NCBI GenBank assembly: GCA_947456315.1
Contig: CANGRU010000032.1
Location: 1-10,205, forward strand
Length of the DNA stretch: 10,205 bases
Source: Beijerinckiaceae bacterium
GTDB lineage: Bacteria; Pseudomonadota; Alphaproteobacteria; Rhizobiales; Beijerinckiaceae
Reading direction: 5' to 3'
Below, in pieces: positions 1-6,609 of the stretch; within the stretch, counting starts at the first letter, position 1; each line of letters opens with the position of its first letter. A program made the translations under genes and the position numbers. The notes under the pieces were generated by a model. It was given only the letters and a program-made list of their open reading frames with translations, searched no databases and was not told the origin of the DNA.

Positions 1-113
1 GGCACGGAATCTCGGGGGCCAATGTCGACTATATACGGGCGACATTTGATCACCTCGTAGCCGCAGGGATACCCGACCCTGATCTGGAAGCCCTTGTTGC
101 AGAGTTTTTGTGA
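1..113 (+). CDS. C-terminal end of a ChaC-like gamma-glutamylcyclotransferase (partial, 5' end outside window)
   Basis: An open plus-strand frame enters from the left edge (first full codon at base 3) and stops with TGA at 111-113, giving 36 residues. The tail has the pattern G-x-N-x-x-Y followed by a short helix, then HL-x-x-x-GI-x-D-x-x-L. This resembles the extreme C-terminus of ChaC-family gamma-glutamylcyclotransferases, which cleave glutathione to 5-oxoproline and Cys-Gly in the cytosol. The catalytic part of the protein lies outside the window, so the call rests on the tail and on my recollection that such a gene often sits convergent to plsC in Rhizobiales. It ends only 5 bases from the end of the convergent plsC gene, with no clear terminator between them. 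The family call is an inference; the ORF end itself is clear. Confidence 0.6.
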   Translation, partial: HGISGANVDYIRATFDHLVAAGIPDPDLEALVAEFL

Positions 114-118
114 TCTCC

Positions 119-883
119 TCAAAAGCGCTGTCTGTTGCGCTCCACGATGGGCTTCAGCGAAGGATCTTTGGCAATCGCCTCGGCGATCAAGACCTCGGAT
201 GATTGCTCCAACCGGTCTTGCAAGAGCATAAAGAAAGCCTGCTTTTCGAGACCGGGCTGGATAGGCGGTAAAATATCGATCACCACCGTGCCCGGACGTT
301 TCAGCAAACTGCGTCGCGCCCAGAACAGGCCGGAATTGAGTGCGACCGGCAGACACGGCACTTGGCAGGCATCATAGAGATGCGCCACACCAAATTTATA
401 GACACCCGGAGCACCAGCCGGTCGTCGCGTGCCTTCGGGGAAGATAAAGAGTGGGCGTCCTTGCGCGAAAATCAGGCGAGCCTTTTCTTCAACCTGCGCC
501 AGAGCGCTACTTCCCTGACTGCGATTGATAGGAATCTGATCACATTTCCAGATGTACCAGCCGAATAACGGGATGAAGGTCAGCTCGCGTTTGAGAATGT
601 AGCAGAAATCATCAAACAGCATGATGAGCGCAAATGTCTCCCATGCCGATTGATGCTTTGCAGCGATGATGAAGGGACCTTTCGGAATATTTTCAGTCCC
701 GCGAAATTCGACATGGGTGCCGCAAATGACCCTGAGCAGCCATAGAGAAGATCTGGCCCAAAATTTGGCAACTTTGAAAACGTAGACGCGCGGCAGGGCG
801 AGTGTTGGCAGTGCCAATATAAGCAGGATGCTGATATTGGAATAAAAAGCGACATTGAAGAGCAGTGAGCGCAGAAGAATCAT
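119..883 (-). CDS. plsC: PlsC-like 1-acyl-sn-glycerol-3-phosphate acyltransferase
   Basis: A 254-residue membrane-associated acyltransferase of the PlsC (LPLAT) family. It is expected to transfer a fatty acyl group to lysophosphatidic acid, forming phosphatidic acid for phospholipid synthesis at the inner membrane. A hydrophobic N-terminal segment covers about residues 5-30. Block I is H77-x4-E82 (KHQSAWE), where the classic motif is H-x4-D. Block II is IPINR (117-121), block III is FPEGTR (149-154), and block IV is near VPCLPVALNSG (175-185). The length is normal for the family. The ATG at 883 overlaps the TGA of the upstream ydcF-like gene as ATGA, and only a distant GGAG (about 13 bases upstream) precedes it, so translation is probably coupled. 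It is the last gene of the ftsE-ftsX-ydcF-plsC run. Acyl acceptor and chain preference cannot be read from the sequence; ornithine-lipid or other lysolipid acyltransferases are alternatives. Confidence 0.86.
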   Translation of the reverse strand: MILLRSLLFNVAFYSNISILLILALPTLALPRVYVFKVAKFWARSSLWLLRVICGTHVEFRGTENIPKGPFIIAAKHQSAWETFALIMLFDDFCYILKRELTFIPLFGWYIWKCDQIPINRSQGSSALAQVEEKARLIFAQGRPLFIFPEGTRRPAGAPGVYKFGVAHLYDACQVPCLPVALNSGLFWARRSLLKRPGTVVIDILPPIQPGLEKQAFFMLLQDRLEQSSEVLIAEAIAKDPSLKPIVERNRQRF

Positions 884-1530
884 CGGGGTGCGACAGCTCC
901 GTTGGACAGGCTTGATGTGACAGCTTTAGAGCGTGTCCAGATTTTCATGATCTGAATTCGTCCCATCACCAGAACATATTTGACATATTCACTCGCAAAA
1001 AGACGAAGCGTGTGCGGTGATTGCCACCAGCCGTCCTCGCGCATCCGCGGGCTGATCACGGAATAGGGAATGAGTTCATGGGCTGGTAGCACATTGTGCA
1101 ATTCAGCAAGAGCACGTGGCATATGATAGTTGGATGTTACGACGATAATTGTACGCAATATGTTGCTGCGCTCGGCCCAACGGCGTGCCTCTTTCGCATT
1201 TCCAAACGTGTTCACGGCTTCATAACCAAGATCAACACAGCAATCGATCAGGTCACGATATTTTGGATTGAGACGGGCAATTTCAGCGCGCGTAATGCCC
1301 GGGTTCACACCGGTGATCAGCATGCGCTCAGCGTGTCCTTGCGAGAACAGGCTGATCGCATCAGCAACGCGATCAGCGCCGCCTGTCAGGACAATCATGC
1401 CATCAGCATGTCGGTTGAGGACAGTTTCTTGACGCTCGACCTGAAAGCAAAAAACCAGGAACCCTGTTAGTCCAAGGGCAAGAGCCCATAATGTGGCCCG
1501 AAGAGTAGCGCGGATATATCGCGCGTTCAT
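880..1530 (-). CDS. YdcF/DUF218-family membrane-anchored protein (ElyC/SanA/YdcF type)
   Basis: A 216-residue protein with one N-terminal transmembrane helix (about residues 11-30) followed by a DUF218 domain, probably on the periplasmic side. Family landmarks are the first strand and loop IVLTGG-x-DR (46-54), LITG (71-74), the GYEAVNT-x-x-NA segment (102-112) that corresponds to the conserved NT-x-x-NA box, and VTSNYHMPRA (131-140). DUF218 proteins such as ElyC and SanA are linked to envelope integrity or peptidoglycan precursor metabolism, but the biochemical activity is unsettled, so no reaction is assigned. The ATG at 1530 overlaps the ftsX stop (ATGA), and its own stop overlaps the plsC start in the same way. 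It therefore sits as the middle link of a translationally coupled chain. The placement next to ftsEX and plsC supports a role in envelope building; that is inference from context. Confidence 0.83.
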   Translation of the reverse strand: MNARYIRATLRATLWALALGLTGFLVFCFQVERQETVLNRHADGMIVLTGGADRVADAISLFSQGHAERMLITGVNPGITRAEIARLNPKYRDLIDCCVDLGYEAVNTFGNAKEARRWAERSNILRTIIVVTSNYHMPRALAELHNVLPAHELIPYSVISPRMREDGWWQSPHTLRLFASEYVKYVLVMGRIQIMKIWTRSKAVTSSLSNGAVAPR

Positions 1531-2480
1531 TCAAGGCCCCGAAGGTGTCGGAACACCACTGACCGTGAGGTCAGTCCGGTCAGCAGTGAAACAGACAGAC
1601 CGATGGCAACGATGGCTGTGTAGCCAGCCAGACCCAAAGAAAATGTCCCAAATAATGCTTCCAGCTGGTCACCACCAGAGCTGCTGATGGCGCGGCTTGA
1701 GGCAAGCCCGCCAATCAGAAATGCCGCAATGGCCACAGCGCCACCGATGAGCCCGCCACGCAAACCAAGCCATAGAAAATGTCGCTGGAATTCGCGTGCA
1801 ATATAGGAATCTTTTGCACCTACAAAATGCAGGACATTGACGACTTCGCGGCTGCCCGCCATGGCGCCGCGTGTTGCAAAAGCCACGGCTAAAGCCATGG
1901 CAAATAAAACAAGACAGAAAATGACGGCTGCCAATATCACGGTTGTGCGGGACATCGAAGCCAGGCGGTCAACCCAGAGTTGGTGATCATCAAGATTGGC
2001 ACCAGGCACATTTTGCAACAATGTGCTTCGTAGTTTTTCATGATCGAGTTTTTTTTGTTCTGACAGACGCAGCACGATCATCCGAGGAACGGGCAGCTCT
2101 TTTAAATTGAGACCGGCACCAAGCCATGGCTCTAGCAACTTGTCAGATTCCGCGCGCGACAAGGTTTTCACATCCTCGATGCCGGCTGTTGCGCGTGCAA
2201 TTTCCTCGATCTTACGCAGATCAAGGTCGATGTTGCGACCCGCGACGGGTTTAAGCTGGATGGTCATCTCTTGGGCAATATCTTGTCGCCAATTGCGCGA
2301 AGCATCATTGACCATAATGGCCGCTCCCGCCGTCAGAGAGGCCAGAAAGGTCATAATGGCAATGACGGTGACAAGTGCTCGTGTAGCAATGGCATCAGGC
2401 GGAACGATCGCAACATTGCGCCGACCGAAAAGATCGATCGTGGATGTATTATCCTGCGGCGCGTTGGGTGCGGCGTCCAT
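1527..2480 (-). CDS. ftsX: FtsX, permease-like subunit of the FtsEX cell-division complex
   Basis: FtsX is the membrane subunit of FtsEX, which couples ATP hydrolysis by FtsE at the septum to control of periplasmic cell-wall hydrolases. Four transmembrane helices are visible: one near the N-terminus (around ALVTVIAIMTFLASLTAG), then a periplasmic domain of about 125 residues, then three helices in the C-terminal half (around TVILAAVIFCLVLFAMAL, GGLIGGAVAIAAFLIGG and TAIVAIGLSVSLLTG). This is the standard FtsX topology. The start is uncertain: TTG 2546, ATG 2543, ATG 2498 and ATG 2480 are all in frame. I chose ATG 2480 (317 aa) because AGGA lies just upstream and the start falls 10 bases after the ftsE stop. 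ATG 2498 would overlap ftsE by 8 bases and has no visible Shine-Dalgarno site. The stop overlaps the next gene's start as ATGA. Confidence 0.9.
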   Translation of the reverse strand: MDAAPNAPQDNTSTIDLFGRRNVAIVPPDAIATRALVTVIAIMTFLASLTAGAAIMVNDASRNWRQDIAQEMTIQLKPVAGRNIDLDLRKIEEIARATAGIEDVKTLSRAESDKLLEPWLGAGLNLKELPVPRMIVLRLSEQKKLDHEKLRSTLLQNVPGANLDDHQLWVDRLASMSRTTVILAAVIFCLVLFAMALAVAFATRGAMAGSREVVNVLHFVGAKDSYIAREFQRHFLWLGLRGGLIGGAVAIAAFLIGGLASSRAISSSGGDQLEALFGTFSLGLAGYTAIVAIGLSVSLLTGLTSRSVVFRHLRGLE

Positions 2481-2490
2481 TTGTCCTGTC

Positions 2491-3171
2491 TCAATCATAA
2501 ATGTGGAGGCGGCCGTCGCCCAGAACAAGTCGGCGCGCGCCATCAAACTGGTCCATCAAACCAAGATCATGTGTGGCAATCACAACAGATGTTCCTGAGC
2601 GGTGAAGTTCAAGAAACAAGCGCAAGAGCCGTCGTGCAAGGCTTGGGTCAACATTGCCGGTTGGTTCATCGGCGAGCAGAAGCTCGGGACGAACAATCAG
2701 CGCACGCGCAATAGCTGCGCGTTGTTTTTCACCACCGGAGAGAACGGCTGGCAGGACATGCATCCGATCACCCAATCCGACCCATCCCAGCAATTCGACA
2801 ACTTCGGCGCGATAGCTCGACTCATCGCGGCCTTGGACACGCAGGGGCAGGGCGACATTTTCATAAGTGGTCAGGTGATCGAGCAGACGGAAGTCCTGAA
2901 AGACCACGCCAATCCGTCGGCGCAGTGCTGTGATCTGGTCTTGGTCGAGCGCTGCAGCATCCTGTCCGAAGAGTGAAATAAAGCCGCGTGTGGGCTGCAA
3001 GGACAGGAGAATGAGGCGCAGCAAAGTGGTTTTGCCCGCGCCCGAGGGGCCGGTCAGAAATTGAAAAGATTGTGGTTCAATCGTGAAGGTGAGATCCCGA
3101 AGCACTTCGGACCCCATGCCATATCTCAGGCCGACATTATTGAACCGGACCAGTCCTGCGTCTTCGAGCAT
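2491..3171 (-). CDS. ftsE: FtsE, ATP-binding subunit of the FtsEX cell-division complex
   Basis: A 226-residue cytoplasmic ABC ATPase that pairs with FtsX at the division site. All ABC elements are intact: Walker A GPSGAGKT (41-48), Q-loop Gln92 (VVFQDFRLL), signature LSGGEKQR (144-151), Walker B LLLADEP (164-170), D-loop GNVD (172-175) and H-loop His201. The LSGGE-x-QR signature, the FQDFRLL stretch and the short length are typical of FtsE rather than of transporter ATPases. The frame stays open to 3273, but ATG 3171 is preferred because AGGAAGG sits directly upstream (3174-3180) and homologues begin near this point; the upstream 34 codons look non-native. It is first in the minus-strand operon, so its promoter should lie in the spacer shared with hpt. 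Confidence 0.93.
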   Translation of the reverse strand: MLEDAGLVRFNNVGLRYGMGSEVLRDLTFTIEPQSFQFLTGPSGAGKTTLLRLILLSLQPTRGFISLFGQDAAALDQDQITALRRRIGVVFQDFRLLDHLTTYENVALPLRVQGRDESSYRAEVVELLGWVGLGDRMHVLPAVLSGGEKQRAAIARALIVRPELLLADEPTGNVDPSLARRLLRLFLELHRSGTSVVIATHDLGLMDQFDGARRLVLGDGRLHIYD

Positions 3172-3320
3172 GCCCTTCCTTATGACAGCCAGCCTTGTTG
3201 CGCAAAGGCCCGATGTGGGGAACCGAATCGAATAACCCACCCTAGCAGTTTGGCCCCTTTTGCTCGACACCATGCCCCAGCTAGGCTAGTGGCAGATGAT
3301 ATGAGGATTTAGGCAGGTTG
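3172..3320. promoter_or_regulatory. Divergent ftsE / hpt intergenic region
   Basis: This 149-base spacer must hold the promoters for both the ftsE operon (minus) and hpt (plus). Weak sigma-70-like candidates are TTGCTC (3260-3265) with TAGGCT (3282-3287) for hpt and, on the minus strand, TCGAGC with TAGGGT 17 bases on for ftsE; each box matches only about half of the consensus. A small dyad CTAG-G-CTAG (3281-3289) is present. The ribosome sites are AGGAAGG (3174-3180, minus) and AGGCAGG (3311-3317, plus). I see no RNA gene or further ORF in it. That promoters lie here follows from gene orientation; the exact boxes are guesses. Confidence 0.45.
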
Positions 3321-3854
3321 ATGATGAGCGAAAGACGTGACGTGCGGGTTTTGTATAACGAGGCGGAGATCGCTGCCCGCGTCGAATCCATGGCCGAGGC
3401 TCTGGGCAAGACCGACTTTCATAATCTTCTGGTCGTGGCCGTCCTGAAGGGCTCGTTTATGTTTGCTGCCGACTTGCTTCGGGCCATGCATCGCCATGGC
3501 ATGCAGCCGGAAGTCGAATTCGTCCACCTTTCAAGCTATCTGGAGGGCACCGTGTCCCAGGGTCACGTGACGATCCTGAAGGACATCGAATCGGACGTCT
3601 CAGGTCGCGATGTTTTATTGGTCGATGATATTTTGGAATCCGGCCGCACGCTGGCCTTTGCCAAGGATCTCCTGATGGCGCGTGGCGCCCGCAGTGTCTG
3701 CCTCAGCGTCATGCTGGAGAAACCCCATAAACGGGTTGTCCAGATAGATGCCGAGTATGTCGGCTTCAAATGCCCCGATGAATTTGTTGTTGGCTATGGT
3801 ATGGACGTCGCCCATCAATACCGTGAATTGCCTTTCATCGGGGTGGTTTGCTGA
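3321..3854 (+). CDS. hpt: Hypoxanthine (-guanine) phosphoribosyltransferase
   Basis: A 177-residue cytosolic purine-salvage enzyme that joins hypoxanthine (often also guanine) to PRPP, giving IMP or GMP. Motifs in order: LKG (42-44) of the flexible PRPP-contact region, the SSY segment (71-73) of the mobile loop, the PRPP-binding loop VLLVDDILESGRTL (98-111), Lys150 in GFKCPDEFVVGYGMD (base recognition), and the conserved C-terminal YRELPF-x-G. In the PRPP loop the residue equivalent to the usual catalytic Asp appears to be Glu106. Start: ATG 3321 or ATG 3324 behind AGGCAGG; TTG 3318 is less likely. It is divergent from ftsE and convergent with mcd, with 3 bases between the stop codons. A weak dyad (GAGGT 3853-3857 / ACCTC 3865-3869) spans the two gene ends. 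The guanine versus hypoxanthine preference cannot be told. Confidence 0.92.
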   Translation: MMSERRDVRVLYNEAEIAARVESMAEALGKTDFHNLLVVAVLKGSFMFAADLLRAMHRHGMQPEVEFVHLSSYLEGTVSQGHVTILKDIESDVSGRDVLLVDDILESGRTLAFAKDLLMARGARSVCLSVMLEKPHKRVVQIDAEYVGFKCPDEFVVGYGMDVAHQYRELPFIGVVC

Positions 3855-3857
3855 GGT

Positions 3858-5546
3858 TCAGTTGACCTCTTCAAGCAGACGACGTGCGATCACTTGCGCC
3901 TGAATCTCTGCAGCGCCTTCGAAAATATTCAAGATGCGTGCGTCACACAGAACACGTGAAATCGCATATTCGAGGGCAAACCCATTGCCGCCATGGATTT
4001 GCAAAGAATTGTCTGCTGCAGCCCAAGCAATGCGCGCACCCAGCAATTTGGCCATGCCTGCTTCCACATCGCAGCGCTTGTCAGCATCTTTGGCGCGCGC
4101 CGAAAAATAAGTCAGCTGGCGTGCGATGTGGATTTCGACTGCCATCATGGCAATCTTGTCGGACACGCGTGGAAATTTAAGAAGCGGCTTGCCGAATTGA
4201 ATCCGCTCATTGGCGTAACGCAATCCAAGTTCCAATGCACATTGGGCGACGCCAACAGCGCGCGCCGCTGTTTGGATGCGAGCAGATTCGAATGTCTGCA
4301 TCAATTGCTTGAACCCTTGACCTTCAACACCACCAAGCAGATTGGCAGCTGGCACATCAAACCCGTCAAAGGCGATTTCATACTCTTTCATGCCGCGATA
4401 GCCGAGCACCTCGATTTCACCACCTGACATACCTTGTGCTGGAAAAGGGGTCTCGTCTGAACCGCGCGGCTTGCGCGCAAGGAACATAGAGAGCCCTTTA
4501 TAACCGGGCTCATTTGGATTGGTGCGTGCCAAGACCGTCATAAGATCAGCGCGAACCGGATGCGTGATCCATGTCTTGTTGCCGGTAATTTTGTAACTAT
4601 TGCCATCTTTCACAGCGCGCGTGCGCAATGAGGCAAGATCAGATCCGGTATTAGGCTCGGTAAACACGGCGGTCGGTAAAATTTCACCTGAAGCAATTTT
4701 GGGGAGAAATTCTTGCTTCTGTTCATCTGTGCCGCCACACAGAATCAGTTCGGCAGCAATTTCCGAGCGCGTGCCCAGTGACCCAACACCAATATAAGCG
4801 CGTGATAATTCTTCCGTCACCACGCACATGGCAATTTTGCCAAGGCCCATTCCGCCATATTCTTCAGGAATTGTCAGACCAAAGACGCCTAGCGCCGAGA
4901 GACCATCAACAATCTCAATCGGAATGTAAGCATTGGCGAGGTGCCATTCATGTGCGTGCGGCGCGACTTCGCCATCGCCGAATTTCCGCATTTCATCACG
5001 GATGGATTCCATCGTTTCATCAAGACCCGGATCGCCGATCATGGCAGCTGAATCTTGGCTCGCGATCCGATTGACAAGGCGCGTGCGATTTTCGGATGTA
5101 TTGCCCATTGCCATCATTTGAGTGACGGCACCTGCGCGCAGTGCAGCGACGGTTTGTGCAGAAAGTCCAAAATCTTCAGGGCGCACAAATTCGCCCTGAT
5201 TCATCGGAATGCCACCAAAGATTTGCGACAAATATTCGCCGATGCCGATGCGTGTCAGCAGGTCTTCGGTTTCGCCATAGCGCCCCTCGGCCTGCAATCG
5301 CTCTGCATAAGCGATCATTTCGCGAATGGATTCCACATAAGTGGCAAGCCAAGCGAGTCCGTGTGCTTCGTGCTGGGCGGCCTCGAACAAAGCCGACGAA
5401 ATTTTGCCGTCACTTGAAACCTTGGCGCGCACAAGCCGGCGGGCCTCGGCATAGAGCTCCTCGACTGCCGAAAAGGCTGCGCGCGCTGATTCCAGAATGT
5501 CATTTTTTGTGGCCGGCTTGGCCAATGCTGCAACCTCGGCATTCAT
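3858..5546 (-). CDS. mcd: (2S)-methylsuccinyl-CoA dehydrogenase (acyl-CoA dehydrogenase with N-terminal extension)
   Basis: A 562-residue FAD enzyme predicted to oxidise (2S)-methylsuccinyl-CoA to mesaconyl-CoA in the ethylmalonyl-CoA pathway, passing electrons to ETF. Ordinary acyl-CoA dehydrogenases have about 380 residues. This one carries an extra N-terminal region of roughly 170 residues, mostly predicted helix, a hallmark of Mcd. The dehydrogenase core follows: FTEPNTGSD (about 295-303), RIQFGKPL (about 448-455), IHGGNGF (about 517-523), and the canonical catalytic Glu543 in IFEGAAEIQ near the C-terminus. The frame extends to ATG 5588, but ATG 5546 is chosen because GGGAGA precedes it at suitable spacing and the extra 14 residues look unrelated. 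The permease gene lies 78 bases upstream on the same strand, and ccr lies beyond it. The neighbours ccr and ecm make the Mcd assignment much stronger than the family call alone. Confidence 0.9.
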   Translation of the reverse strand: MNAEVAALAKPATKNDILESARAAFSAVEELYAEARRLVRAKVSSDGKISSALFEAAQHEAHGLAWLATYVESIREMIAYAERLQAEGRYGETEDLLTRIGIGEYLSQIFGGIPMNQGEFVRPEDFGLSAQTVAALRAGAVTQMMAMGNTSENRTRLVNRIASQDSAAMIGDPGLDETMESIRDEMRKFGDGEVAPHAHEWHLANAYIPIEIVDGLSALGVFGLTIPEEYGGMGLGKIAMCVVTEELSRAYIGVGSLGTRSEIAAELILCGGTDEQKQEFLPKIASGEILPTAVFTEPNTGSDLASLRTRAVKDGNSYKITGNKTWITHPVRADLMTVLARTNPNEPGYKGLSMFLARKPRGSDETPFPAQGMSGGEIEVLGYRGMKEYEIAFDGFDVPAANLLGGVEGQGFKQLMQTFESARIQTAARAVGVAQCALELGLRYANERIQFGKPLLKFPRVSDKIAMMAVEIHIARQLTYFSARAKDADKRCDVEAGMAKLLGARIAWAAADNSLQIHGGNGFALEYAISRVLCDARILNIFEGAAEIQAQVIARRLLEEVN

Positions 5547-5602
5547 CCGGCCGTCTCCCGGGTTTGGAATAATGCTGCATCGCACCATGGTTAGGGCTTT
5601 TG

Positions 5603-5625
5603 GGCAATCCTTCTTTTGGATTGCC
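5603..5625 (-). other. Intercistronic stem-loop between the permease gene and mcd
   Basis: Perfect 8-bp inverted repeat GGCAATCC (5603-5610) / GGATTGCC (5618-5625) with a 7-base loop. On the minus strand the stem begins at the last base of the permease stop codon (TAG, 5627-5625). No U-run follows on the minus strand, so it is not a textbook intrinsic terminator. It may mark a 3' end, stabilise RNA or attenuate read-through into mcd. Confidence 0.45.
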
Positions 5626-6536
5626 TATCCTTTCGCCCCGCGGCGGACCGCCAAGGCCACACCGATACAGGTCAGCGCCATCCCGGCAATTTGCAGGGCA
5701 ACCAGAGTTTCATGGAAGAAGAAAAAGGCCTGAAGGGCAGCAACCGGCGGCACCAGATAGATGAGCTGGGCAGATCTTGCCACCTCGCCCCTGCGGATCA
5801 GGAACAGCAGCAGCGCGATGGACACAATCGACAGGGCGACCACGGACCAGGCAAGACTGAGGAGGGTGCTTGCCGATGTGCCGATCCGCAATGTTTCGAA
5901 TATGAGTGCGGCAGGCAGGGTTACACATGCGGCCCCCATAAACTGCACCGCGGTGACGCTGCGCAGATCGCCGCTGTGCAGGAACCGTTTCTGGTAAAAT
6001 GTGCCCAGCGTCAGCGAGATCATGCCTGCTGTGTTGATCAGCAGCAGCCATGTCATGCCCGACATCTGGCCCGCATCAACAGAGGCAAGCTTTGGCGTGA
6101 GCACCATAACAATGCCGGCAAAACCGAGAGCAATGCCCGCCCATTGAAGGATGCCGACCTTTTCGCCAGCAAGGCGGGGCGCGAGAATGGCGGTAAAAAT
6201 AGGCTGCAAAGCTGCAAGCAATGCCGAGATGGACGCCGGAATACCGTGGCCCACCGCCCACCACACACCCGCCAGATAGAAGCCGTGAATGAGAATGCCG
6301 GAAAAAAGCGCATGGCCCCAATCCGCCCGGGTCTTGGGCCATTGAGCGCGTGAGGCAAAAGCAAAGAGAGCCAGCAAAGTGCTCGCGCAAAGGTAACGCA
6401 AGACGAGCATGGTCAGCACGTCAGAATCTTCAGAGATAAAGCGCGCAACGATCCACCCCGTCGACCAGATCAGGACGAAGAGTGCGGGGATGACGAAAGC
6501 CACCAAAAAGCGATTGTCGTGTTTGCCAGAATCCAT
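5625..6536 (-). CDS. DMT-superfamily EamA-type permease
   Basis: A 303-residue inner-membrane protein with ten predicted hydrophobic helices in two similar halves of five, as in EamA (RhaT/YdcZ-like) drug/metabolite transporters. The first helix runs through about residues 10-30 (FVIPALFVLIWSTGW), and the FxxIWSTGWI-x-AR pattern is typical of the first EamA repeat. The LQP segment of the first half (ALLAALQPIFTAILAP) and its counterpart in the second half (LIYLVPPVAALQAFFFFHE) are both present. Substrates of this family are diverse (amino acids, nucleosides, organic acids, drugs), so none is assigned. I chose ATG 6536 over GTG 6593, because the GTG lies inside a strong hairpin and its extra 19 residues are not membrane-like; neither start has a clear Shine-Dalgarno site. 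Its place between ccr and mcd suggests either a role for an EMC metabolite or simple co-location; this is undecided. Confidence 0.87.
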   Translation of the reverse strand: MDSGKHDNRFLVAFVIPALFVLIWSTGWIVARFISEDSDVLTMLVLRYLCASTLLALFAFASRAQWPKTRADWGHALFSGILIHGFYLAGVWWAVGHGIPASISALLAALQPIFTAILAPRLAGEKVGILQWAGIALGFAGIVMVLTPKLASVDAGQMSGMTWLLLINTAGMISLTLGTFYQKRFLHSGDLRSVTAVQFMGAACVTLPAALIFETLRIGTSASTLLSLAWSVVALSIVSIALLLFLIRRGEVARSAQLIYLVPPVAALQAFFFFHETLVALQIAGMALTCIGVALAVRRGAKG

Positions 6537-6575
6537 GATTGAAAAATCATTAGGCTTGGCAGACGCAGATGTCGA

Positions 6576-6600
6576 GCCACAGGTGCAAGGCACCCGTGGC
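6576..6600 (-). other. Strong stem-loop just downstream of ccr
   Basis: Read on the minus strand, GCCACGGGTGC (6600-6590), loop CTT, and GCACCTGTGGC (6586-6576) form an 11-bp stem with a single G-U pair. It starts 9 bases after the ccr stop (6610). No U-tract follows on either strand. It could protect the ccr mRNA 3' end, cause pausing, or help factor-dependent termination. It buries the alternative GTG start at 6593 of the permease gene. Confidence 0.6.
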
Positions 6601-6609
6601 GCAAGTTAC

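Noticed and set aside
124..141. AGCGC / GCGCT hairpin near the end of plsC
   Set aside because: Five base pairs with an eight-base loop and no T-run, inside coding sequence; not a credible terminator.
2107..2598. 163-residue plus-strand open frame opposite ftsX
   Set aside because: Antisense to a well-supported ftsX; Ser/Arg/Ala-rich composition and no motif. A shadow ORF.
3172..3273. N-terminal extension of FtsE by 34 residues
   Set aside because: ATG 3171 has AGGAAGG directly upstream and matches the family's usual start. The extension has no similarity to FtsE and would occupy much of the promoter spacer.
3281..3289. CTAG-G-CTAG dyad upstream of hpt
   Set aside because: CTAG is uncommon in bacteria, but four-base arms are too short to support an operator without conservation data.
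5616..6353. 245-residue plus-strand open frame opposite the permease gene
   Set aside because: It lies antisense to a clear ten-helix membrane protein. Its Gln/His/Arg/Cys-rich composition is typical of a reverse-strand shadow, with no ribosome site or recognisable domain.
6535..6550. Small dyad ATGATT / AATCAT over the permease start
   Set aside because: Only six mostly A/T pairs; too weak to claim as a regulatory hairpin, though it touches the start codon.
6537..6593. GTG start at 6593 for the permease gene
   Set aside because: The codon lies inside an 11-bp hairpin, and the added 19 residues are polar and atypical for EamA N-termini.
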